A stretch of 64,000 bases of DNA, from assembly GCA_903813345.2 (NCBI GenBank), contig CAIIXF020000007.1:3975730-4039729 (forward strand), written 5' to 3'. Source of the stretch: Owenia fusiformis. Lineage: Eukaryota; Annelida; Polychaeta; Sabellida; Oweniidae. Under the pieces are notes generated by a model. That model made no database searches. It was not told the DNA's origin and saw only the letters and a list, made by a program, of their open reading frames with translations. Both the position numbers and the translations under genes were made by a program. This document shows positions 38,901-50,900 of the stretch, one piece after another (position 1 is the first letter of the stretch; the number at the start of each line of letters is the position of its first letter).

Positions 38901-41900
38901 TGCGCCCTTTGCTTTTTCATCATTCATCTCTTCTATCTCTCTTTGGAGTTGTTGTTCTTCTTCTCGTAGCTGTGTTTCATGGATGTAGTTATCTCTTAGG
39001 TTTGCCTCTATTTCTTGTAGCCGTCTTATTTTGTTGGTGATATCTAGGTGTTTTCCAGCGTTTTTTTTGCTTAGAGTACCTAATGGACTCTGTTTTGATT
39101 TTGAATTTTATGAGTTCCCATAAATTTTGAGCAGTCATGTCCTTGTGCTCTTCAACCAAACCTCTGAATAGGTTTTTTATCAAAGCTACATATTCTCTAT
39201 CTTCTGTTAACCTTGCATTGAATTTCCACAAACCGGGGCCACGCTCTTGAGTGCCCATCCTTAGTTGCAATTGAACAAATTGGTGGTCAGCTATTTTGTA
39301 GGATTTTGGAGTGTGAATGTCTACGTCACTGGTATTGTTGATTAGTGGAGAGGCTATAAGGAAATAATCTAGTCTGGATTTTGTAGTGGTAGCGGCATTT
39401 GACCAGGTGAAATTTCTTTTGGTAGGGTTATTTACTCTCCATATGTCCACAAGATCATGTTCCTCCATTAGCTGCTTTATCTGCTGTCTTGTGTTTCTAT
39501 GTGCATCCTGGTTGGTATTGCCTGTTTGGCTTTCTTTATCTTTGTTTGGCTCTAGGGGCACGTTGAAATCTCCTCCTATTATAATAGAATAATGATTACG
39601 CCCTTCTCTCAGTTTTTTTGCGATATTGTTGAAAAGAGTATTGTTGTCATTGTTATGTCCATATATGTTCACTAAGGTTATTTCCTTTCCTTCTATTTTA
39701 GTATTTATTATTATGTATCTTCCATCTTCTCCGATGTCGCTGTCTTCAATTTGGATGTCTGCCTTATGAGAGAATAGTATACCAACTCCGGCTGAATTTG
39801 TGGCCCTTTCTGTAAAATATGATGTCATGCCCCATTCATTTTCCCATTGTTTTGCTTGTTTCATGCCGCAGTGGGTCTCTTGTATGAGTAGAACGTCATA
39901 ATTTTCGTTCCGAGCGTGTAAGAAGAGTTTTCTTCTTTTAACCTGGTCTTGCAAGCCCCTCACATTAATGGTAACGCCTGAGGAACTTGCTTTTATATCT
40001 AATGTGGATTTTTATCTTACCAATCATGACTTAAATATTAATATGGGTATTTCCTATAATTAATATATACTGGATTTTAACTTACCAAATATGACTTCAA
40101 TATTAATATGGGTTTAAACCTATAATAAATTAAATACTGGATATGACAAATAAATAAAATCAATTATAATCTACCTATATGATGTAGATATCCAAATGTT
40201 GGTCTGAATTTATCTTTGTGGAAAGATTGTATGCTTCAGTTGCTCTTTAACAAAACATGTGGGACAGTGTATCTATATACAGTAAAACCTGTCTAATCCG
40301 AACACCCATGGGACCAGCCAAAAGCGTTCAAATTGGCAGGTGTTCAAATTTCGAGGATTTTGTTGGTCGGGGGGGGGGATTTTCATTGTTCAGTGCACTA
40401 TATTGAACACTTAATACTAAGTCAGAAAACAATACATGTTGTTGATGAGTTAATTCTACAATAGGCCTATAGCCTATATGCTATGTTTTATTTATATTTT
40501 GAACAATTTCATCATTTTAGTAAAAAAGGATAACTCTTATATTTTGGCAAAAACTTTGTAATACACTGTAAAAGTATATGATAGTCTCGTACGAAATGGC
40601 TTATCCCATATTATGGTATTACCGGTATATAGCACTGCTTTACTTTTGCTTGAAAAAGTCCTTCATTGTTGTTTGTTTCTTGGCACTTTTAGCATTACCA
40701 ATATTTGAGTAGATATCTTATTCAAGTAAAAATAATTTTTCATGAGTGTTCATTCGAGATGATGTATAATCCTTCAAAATATCAAGGGCATTCAGGATGT
40801 CAGATGTATGCAAATATTACGAAGTTGGATTTTTTCTCCTTCTCATGATATAATCGTGTCTGCAAATGGCGTCTGTGTTGTTTTTGTGATTATAAAACAT
40901 TTACTGATTGAATCTTAGCTATCATAACAGACCCATGGGATATATAACAGTTAAGACTTGTTCATAATCCAAATCAAAAACATCCAGTTAATTTAAAATA
41001 AGGATAAACCAATTATCTACCAGACTCTCACCTTTCTCTTAATCCAAATCAAAAACATCCAGGTAATTTCCAATAATGATAAATCAATTATCTTCTTGAT
41101 TCACACCTTTCTCTTAATCCCAAAATAAAACATTCAGTTCTTTTCTAATAGGATAAACCAATTAACTCCTGTATTCACACCTTTCCAAAACATCCTGTTG
41201 TTTTCCACAAATTAGGGATGTCACTGAGACTAAATAAGTTGATTAGGACAATTGGTTCTTTGATTGCATTTGTATATATGTAAAGATAAATAACAACTAT
41301 AACATTGACTCAATATGTGGCTTTAATTAAAATGTCCAGACATTTGATTTCTGATAAAAATGTCCAGATTAGACAGGTCACTTTTTCAAATCTGGTTGTT
41401 CACTGTTCAAATTAGGAGGTGTTCAGATTTCAAGGTTTTTTTAACATGGGAGTCAATGGAAGAAAAAAATGGGACCGAAAAAAAGTGTTCAAATTGGAAG
41501 GTGTTCGGATTAGCCAGGTGTTCAGATATACAGGTTTTACTGTATTACAAGATGTCCGTCCGTCCGGGCAATAACTAAAATACCGTTGGCCCAATTTTAT
41601 TCATATTTTTTAAAAATGGCGACCATTTTAGGGCAATATGTTTTAAATGTAAAAAGATTATATAGGACATTAATAAAGCTAGAAATGTAGGTATTAAAGA
41701 AGCACATGGCAGCCATCTTGAAAAATGGCAGCCTTAACTCGCTATTTTACGATTTCTGCTGTAACTCAAAAAGTAGTGGAGCGATTTTGTTCATATTTGG
41801 TAAGTGAATACTATAAGCATGCCAAACTGTCTAATGACACGTTTGGTAGAAGGCAGCCATTTTGAAAAATGGCCGCCATTTTAATGTGTTTTACTATAAC

Positions 41901-44900
41901 ATGAAAAGTAGTGGAGCGATTTTGCTCATATTTGGTATGTGAATATTATAAGCATGGCACACTGTCTTATAACACTTTTGGTAGAAGGTGGCCATTTTGA
42001 AAAATGGCCGCCATTTTTGCTTTATACTTTGTAAAAATGCCAGCCGTGGCTGTTCGATGGGATTTGCTACACTTTGGCGTTGCTGTTGTCTAGTTGTATT
42101 TTAAACTGTATCAATGAAATAAATAATAATAACAAGAAAAAATTGCTTTGTAAATTCAATAAAACAATGAAAAATGAATAAATAAATCCTTTAGTCTATT
42201 ATTTTGAATAATTTGATATCATCTAACTATAAGTCACACATACACACAGTATGAAGTAAGTTTAAGGTCTCTCAGATAATCAATGCACACTTTAATAATT
42301 GTATCATCTTATGTACGAAAAAGCATTATCACAGGGCCAACCTCTTGGCTCTGCTTGGCACATACATGTACTACTAATTTCTTCACTTTACAATGGCGTT
42401 GCCCCCCCCCCCTTCCCAGATCTTTTTAGATTTGAAACCAAGCCTAGAATTGACAGCTCTAGAGCAGATTAAAGTCAAAGTGTAATAATGACAGAAATGA
42501 TACTATGTCAGTGTAGAAGATCTCATTTCTCATATTTAATTCTATACCATGTATAGTTTCTCAGGAACCCATACAGTATGTAAATACTTCGAAGAATAAG
42601 TGCAAAATATATATTTTAGTAAAAGAAGTTTTTTAGTCAAAGTCAAGTTAGTTTTTTAAAAACACATTTTTTCTTGTTTTTATTATTGGGAATTTTGTGC
42701 TGAGATATGCTCAGAATGCACCAGAGAGAGGTCTAAATTTGAAAATTTTCTGCCCCCCCCCCCCCCGATCCCCTTAGATTGTGCCGCAATGTATTATATA
42801 TATTTATATCTCCCCGAGCGACCGAAGGGACCAAGGGGAGATATAAATATTTCCCAAGGGATATACCCTATATCCAAAACCGACCGTACATAACTGTTGC
42901 ATCTCATACTTGAGTGGGTTAAGGGTAGATATAACCTTTTCCACCTTTTTCAAATGACAAGATAGGCCTATAGTAAAAGTAAAAATATTTAACATTTTCG
43001 TAATATTCTTTTTGTTCAATACAATGAAATTGTAACATTTAAACTTTAAAAAATTTAAACTTTAAAATTTAAAAATTTTAAAAAATTTTGATTTTTAAAC
43101 TTTTTTTAACTTTTGAAAAATTCCCGGGAGCGGGATGGATATATTATATCTGCCCACATTTGGCTTGGAGCGGGACATATACAATATATCCTGCCCGCTC
43201 CTCATATATGATATATATTCCCGGGTGATATCTACCCCAAACCCACTTAAGTATGAGATACTATGAGGTTATATAATGGTTCATTCTGTATATCGTGTTT
43301 ATACTCGAGTGAGTATATGATATATTCACAAGTGAGCGTAGCGAACGAGTGAATATATTATATTCTCACGAGAGTATAAAATGCACGATATACAGAATGA
43401 ATCATTATATAATCTTATTATGCCACTCTAAGTTCAACTACAGTTGATTCGAACACAATCATAACGATTAAAAACCATAAAAATATCCCATAGCCAACTC
43501 AATAATGCCGATGTTGATCTCGAACCATTTATGACGTCACTTGATTCTAAGAAATCATGCCGGAACCATTTAAGACGTCACTTGATTCTAGGAAATCATG
43601 AAAATTTTGGAGCGTCGGAACTCCTCATTCGCTCCGCTCATTCGAGGGACACAACAGTCTGTGTAACAAAACATACACGTTGTTCTTCGCTCTACGAGGC
43701 CCGATCAGAAAGTAAGTAACCAACTGCTCTCATTTTTTCATATTTCATTCAATCACATTGAAATTTTCACAGATGATGTAGAAAATATTAACCTATTAAA
43801 CAAGAGCATCAATTCCATTGTTATTGCTGTTGCTATGGTGACAATTGTTTTGGGTAGGTGGGGCACCCTGTTTTAAGTCGCGTTTGAAGATAATTTGTTG
43901 AGTTTTTCTACATGTTGTAATACCTCAAATATTACAGTATGTCAAATATACATGTACAAGATTACATTTTAACTCACAGTTTATAAAATTAATCACCACC
44001 AAAGTCAATGCAGTTGAGGCAAGGTTTCACTCTGTCCTAAACATGTCACCATTCAATGACTGCAAACTGCCATTGAAAGCTTTAATGATAGCTTTATTGC
44101 TGTCCAAATGGACACTCCATAACATCATCTTTGCAAGAATTTAGAATTTAGTCACATGGGGAATAGTCTGGGGATTAGTGAGCCTGGGGTAGTTGTGTGG
44201 CCATGGAAAAGGCTTAATCTATTGTATCTCCGGAAATGTTGGCTCTGTGGAGGTGGACCATTGTCGTCATGCCAGTAAAATCTCCTTTCAACAAAATTTG
44301 ACTGGATTGAAACTGTGCCTGAATCATGACCATAATTATGACAGATATACCCTTGATTTCTTTGTGTCGTTGACTTATAAATGAGACAATTGAATGTAGT
44401 TACCATTGTGATAATACATAGAACAAATTATTCAGTCTTGCATAAAAAAATGTTAGGTCATTTGGAGGAATACACCATGTAAAAAATTCTACAAATCATA
44501 TTCCAAAGCCGCTTACAAAAGGGTGCCCCGCTTACCCAAAACAATCATCACCATAGCAACAGCCATAACAATGGCATTGACGCTAACCCATTGTCCTTGG
44601 TCTTGTTTAATAGGTTAATATTTTCTACATCATCTGTGAAAATTCCAATGTGATTAAATGAAATATGACAATATGAGAGCAGTTGGTTACTTACTTTCTG
44701 ATCAGGCCTCGTATATTCATTAGTTCCCAGAATGCACTTCTACAGTGGTATACGCTGGAGTGTATACGGTGGAGTGTATACGATGACGATATACCACTCT
44801 CCACTATAAATCGTTGTTATAGACCCAAGTTATACAACTGTAATTTGACTTAGAGTGGTATAAATAAATATATATCATATATAATAAGCAGATCTACTGC

Positions 44901-47900
44901 TCACAAGGAGAAACAGATGAAGAAGACTAGAAGATGGACATTGTTTTAATATTCATGGTCTCAATTAAATGGATCCTTACCATGTATATAATAATTCTAC
45001 ATACTCATTCACCTTCATTTATATCAAGTACATATATACATGTATTTTGTAAGTTATAAGAAGGACATATCACAGACTAGTTAGTATGAAAGTTAAAAAA
45101 CTCAAAAATTCACTGTTTAATAGTCAGAACAGAAACTAACGTTAACAAAATCTATTATGCTGTGAACAATTAAAATTGCTCTGCAGAACCTGTATTTGCA
45201 TTACTATGACAACCACAATTATTATTTAAAGGACAACTGAAATAGCTTTTCTCAACTTGCAGCTACAAAAATGCGGTTTTCTTCATTGTAAGCCCAACGT
45301 AGAGTTCTTGCGATAGCCATTTTAAAATAAATGTTAGATAACTGCTAACGGTCATAGATAACGAAATAAATTAACTGATCAATCAAATTGGCCCCCACGT
45401 GACTAGTAACGTCATATACAAAATATAGCTTTGGTTTATTGGTTCCTTGGTAATCACAACGTCACGGCAACCATAGGATTGTTGTGTAAACAAATAACAA
45501 AACATTTTTGCATTATGACGTCATGATCTAATGGACCAAAACGGGCCACGTGGGGGCCAGTGAGAGATCACGTGGGGGCCAATAACTTCACAACCAATTC
45601 GAATATTGCTTATTAAGCAGCTATAACGATCGTTAGAGTGAAATAATTTTCACACTACTGATGAGAAAACATGTCCAAATACAATTATCAAAAAAATTAT
45701 ATTGATTCCTTTGGGTTAAAAATACCATTTCATATCTGCTTTAATTGCTATTATTGATTATATCTCCATAATTTTTTTTCTTTGAAAATTTGATTGATGA
45801 ATTACAGGAAATAAGAGTTTGAGAGCAAAATTAGCTTTACTTACTTGAACATTGTAAATTAAGCAGAATTAAATTAACAATTTTAATTTCTTTTTGTATA
45901 TCATTTTAGAAATGCAAGGTTGCCTATCCCATAATAACTCTGCATGCCCCGCAGTATCAGCCATTCCTAGTGGCACACTGGCAGCACAAGGAACGTAAGT
46001 TAAATATTTATTAGTCAACAAATGTCTTAGGCAGCTGTCAAACACACTGTGACGCGTGGAGTCAATTTTGATCTATCGTAGACCATATCACCATCAAATT
46101 CCCGATATTTCAACCTCGCCTGCAAGGCCATTTTTATTTGAAACATCTTGAATTTGGTGTCAAAATAAAGCTGGTCACGCCCACTTTCTATAGTTATCAA
46201 TGGATCATTTACTACGACTACTGTATTCATTTAGGAGCTGCGTTTAGTTAACCAATCAGAGAGACAAATGTTCCATATACAGTAACATGAGTAGTAACCA
46301 ATCAAGATGCCGTATTTTATCACGCGAGTTAAGAGTGACATGCAGAATGACATGAGTTGATCACGATGTTAAACAATTTCTTCTCGTAATTTTCCAGAGA
46401 AATCAGCAATCTGCCATTTCTTCCTGTACAAATTATAACTTATCTTTATCAAATCCTAAAGTTTCAGATGAAGATATGAAGCATACGTTTAAAAACGAAG
46501 CGATTTATTTGACAATCTGATTTTGTATTTTGCAATGGCCAATTTGCAAGTCTGCATGTATTTGACAAGAGATAGCACCAAGTGTTGTTCTAAAATTTGA
46601 CAGCTGCAGAAAACCTGTATCATAACCTGTTCTCTGAGTCTAATTCAAACTGAGTAATAGGATCACTGGGATCCTCTGTCAATGGCATCGGGCCTTCATT
46701 CCAGAACTCACATTTTTAGTTGATTATCCGCGCCTTTCATAGTTCTTGTCTGAAGTTTCAATATCTGCTCTTACTGGCATACTTGGACACCTTTCCCCTC
46801 TTTTAATTGTCCTCAGTCAAATGACGCCCTCTCGCCATTTATATAGCCATTAGGCAGAACCCAAGAATCATAATCGCTGTTGTTTGCCATATTGATACTG
46901 TAATATCTGTAATACTAGGTCATTGACTGCTACGCGTAATGGTTACGTGTCTAGCGCCATATAGGAAAAATTGAGAATTTCGAAACAACAATTTTTGGCC
47001 ACTTTTATTGCAAATTTCAGGTATTTATAAGTGTTTGTGGTATAAAATATAATCCACAGACATAAATGAACATTCAAATTATATGATTTATTAGGTTTTG
47101 GGGCCATTTTTGATCTTAAATTTACATCTTTATTAATATTTCTTGTCATCATAATTTCTTAAAAACTATTTATTGATTCACTTCAAGATAATTGTATATA
47201 TGTGTTAGATGCTATCAAGATCTAGAATTTGTTAACTTGACCACTCCAGGGCAATTTGTTTACCATTTTGTTTGATTTTTGTTTTTATTTCTTGTAATTG
47301 CAATTTATGGAAAAGTTGTTTTGCTACTTTAATTAGCTATCGTTTTGTCTTGTTTATTTTAGATATTTGCTATTCATGAACTGATTCGACTCTTTACATT
47401 CATTGCTAATAAAACATTTATTATCCCACCGAACGAAGTTTGAGGGGGATATAGAGAAGCTGTCCGTCCGTCCATCCGTTCGTTTGTCCATTTGTCCGGA
47501 CGATAACTCTAATACCGGTTGACGGATTTGGTTCAACTTTATAGGCTTGTGCCTTATGAGTGTAGGACCTCTGCTCGAGAAGGAATTTTCAATATGGCCG
47601 CTCAATTCAAAATGGCCACCATTTTTCGTAAAAAAATGTAATCGTTGATAACTCAAATACAAGTTGACGGATTTGGTTCAAATTTTATATGCTGATGCCT
47701 AGGAACAAAGGAATTTCGCACAAAAATAGATTTTCAAGATTGCCACTTAATTACAAAATGGCGGCCATTTTTCGTAAAAATATATAATCTTTGATAACTC
47801 AAATACCAGTGAACGGATTTGGTTCAAATTTTATATGATGATGCTTAGGGACACAGTAGCTATGTTCGACAAAAAAATTTCAAGATGGCCGCTTAATTTC

Positions 47901-50900
47901 AAAATGGCGGCAATTTTTCGTAAAAAACGTAATCTTTGATAACTCAAATACCAGTGAACAGATTTGGTTGAAATTTTATATGATTATGCCTAGGGACACA
48001 GTAGCTCTGTTCAAGAAATAATTTTCAAGATGGCGGCTGAATTTCAAGATGGCGGCCAATTTTTGTAAAAAACATAATCTTTGAAAACTCATATACCAGT
48101 GAACAGATTTGGTTCAAATTTTATATGCTGATGCCTAGTTCACAATGGTATAAACTAACTTTGTGCCAAATTTCACGCTTCTATCACAAAGTGCACAAAC
48201 ATTTCAACATTTACACTAGCTATGATAAGCATAATATGTTTTGTTTGGTTGGATTTGCTACTCCGTGGAGTTGCTGTTTTTCTAGTTGAAGATGAATTCC
48301 ATAAACATTGTCATATTTTGGAATGGAAAATAGCCAGTAGATTGTATTGACAAGGATATTTATTGAAATTGTCTATTTATTTATGTGATACAGCTGTCAC
48401 ATATACGTATATGAATTTTGCTTTATATAGAACCATAAAATAATTAATGAAAAACAATAGTTATAACGGTATTCAAATTTTATTAAATAGATTCTAAGCT
48501 ATAAAGTCAAATGAATTTTACGGAAGTCCTGTTTTGTACATTCTTAACTGACACCAGAGAAAGTTGCATTGCATTGTTGCTCGCACGACAACAACAAACC
48601 ACAGATTTCAGTACAGAGCTCACCTTTTACAAAACAGTGCAACTTACCGCATCTTTAACACTTCAGCTAGTTTTCTAGCCAATATCTACCATTTTCTTGA
48701 TAGATCACAGAAAATCAGAATCAAACAATTTTTTGAAGGATTTTTTGTCTTGCAGAGAATTGTTTTTTTTATTCTGGTGTTGCGACATCGCTATGGTAAT
48801 TCATAAAATAGCATGTACTGATTTACATAATCAGGTAAAATTGGAAAAAAATAATAGCTAAGTTACAATATTCTAGTTTAATGGACATAATATTAAGCAA
48901 TTTTTGGTGAATGTTCACATGGTGTGCACTGTCTATAATGGCGCAATATTTTGCAACGACTTCAGCAAACCCCTTGCGCAAATTTTGGGGAAAAAATTGC
49001 AACAACCTCTGGTGTCAGTCTAAATGCTGTACTGGTAACAGAAATATAAAATATAATACCTTTAACAAACAATATAGGATGTTCCATGTATACAGGTTGT
49101 ACTTTGTTCAATACATCAAAAATATTACAGATCATGAGATAACCTACAACCTACATGTTTTCAACAGAAATTTAATATTTTTGGTTCATTCAAAATTTAT
49201 AGAGAAATATTCCAATCAACTAAACCTTAATGTTCTTTCAGCCGACGGAAAGCATTTAACTGATGTAGTTCATTTGGTAATGAAATCTGGGTCCGGTGTT
49301 GCCAAATGTGAATTGTTACACGGCAGTTTGGGGGGATTAAAAACTGTGGATCAACACGCAATGTCAATAGGAGGTGGTGAGGTAAGGATTGTTCCTGGAA
49401 ATATTTATTATGAATGCCTTATTACGATTGGTCAATTAGATGTTTGTGATTTCCTCCCAACTAAATAGACTGGGAATGCAGACGGTGATCTCACCAGATT
49501 GAAATCTTCAGTTGAGAGTTTGAAAACTACATTTTGTAGAAACTAGTTTTGCATTCAGTACATTTTCAAAATCATGAACAAATATTTTACTATTATTGGT
49601 ACTTGTGTACATGTGTAAACATGCAGTGCTTCATTTTGATAGTATACAGTTCAGCTTATAAAAATGAAAAATTAATGATATATTTTATTAGTTGTAAATG
49701 GTAATCTTTGTTTTGTTTGCAACTAGTGACAACTATTGTTTGTTTTCAGCAAGAGATCCTGGCATATGTGAGTGGGAAGAAACTATATGTCTATAGCTTC
49801 AGACACAATAGAATACATACGTAAGTTCATCTTGTAGGCAGGATTCCAATAAAAAAATAAAATATATGTATGTCTCATTCATGTGTTCATACCATTTAAA
49901 TGGCATCTGCAAGTGTGACATTTGAAGAAGATGAAAATTGAAGATTACTTAGACCTTACTACTCCTAATTTATTCACTTGCTGGAATTATACCTGAAAAA
50001 ATGCTAAAAGGGCTTTAGTGAAAGAGCTTTACAAAATCGCCATCCTGATTACACCAACATTTCTAAAGCGCCTTAGGAATTTTATTTTGAAATTACACAT
50101 GTCATTTGTAAAATGCTTTTTGTGCACTTTTAACGATGTAGATATGGAGAATATCCAGCAGATGTGTACACCTACAATAAATGTATTCTTTTATCATCTA
50201 AGAGAAAGCATAACCGAGACTTTTGCCAGTGATGTGAACTTACTTTCAATTTTTGCGGTATAATTTGATGACCTATTGCATTTTTGGGTCCCATCCATCA
50301 TTTCCTGTATTTTTGCCGTGGCCCAAATGTGTAGCATCCGAAATATGTCTTATTACAATTAGGGCAAATGACAAAAACCCAGGTAAGGCATTTTTCAAAA
50401 ACTGATCGGTATAACACTACACTCCAAAAGCACCTAACGATTTAAGGCGTTTTTTAGTGACTAGGGTTCTAGAAGTTTTGGAAAAGCGCTTTTGTAAAAC
50501 GGCTATCGTGATTACACCTATTTTTCAAACCGGTTAAAACCTTAGGCGCCTTTTTAAAATCAAGGTGTAATTCCAGCAACTGAGTCAAATAATTCTGAAA
50601 AATTCCTCTCTGCATAAACTTAATATAAACTTTTCTTGTAGTCATTTTAAAATTGATTGAGATTTTATTATCCCACCGAACGAAGTTCGAGGGGGATATA
50701 GGAAAGCCATTCGTTCGTTCGTTCATTCGTTAGTTGGTTCGTCCGTCCATCCATTTGTAGTGTGTCCTGGCGATAACTCAAATACCAGTTGATGAATTTG
50801 GTTCAAACTTTATAGGCTTATGCCTTATGGCCGCTCAATTCAAAATGGCTACCATTTTTCGTAAATGCAATCTTTGATAACTCAAATACTAGATGTCGGA

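Noticed and set aside
48911-49468. 185-codon open frame
   Set aside because: Only its 3' part is WDR75 exon 5; the upstream part lies before a good splice acceptor and has no homology.
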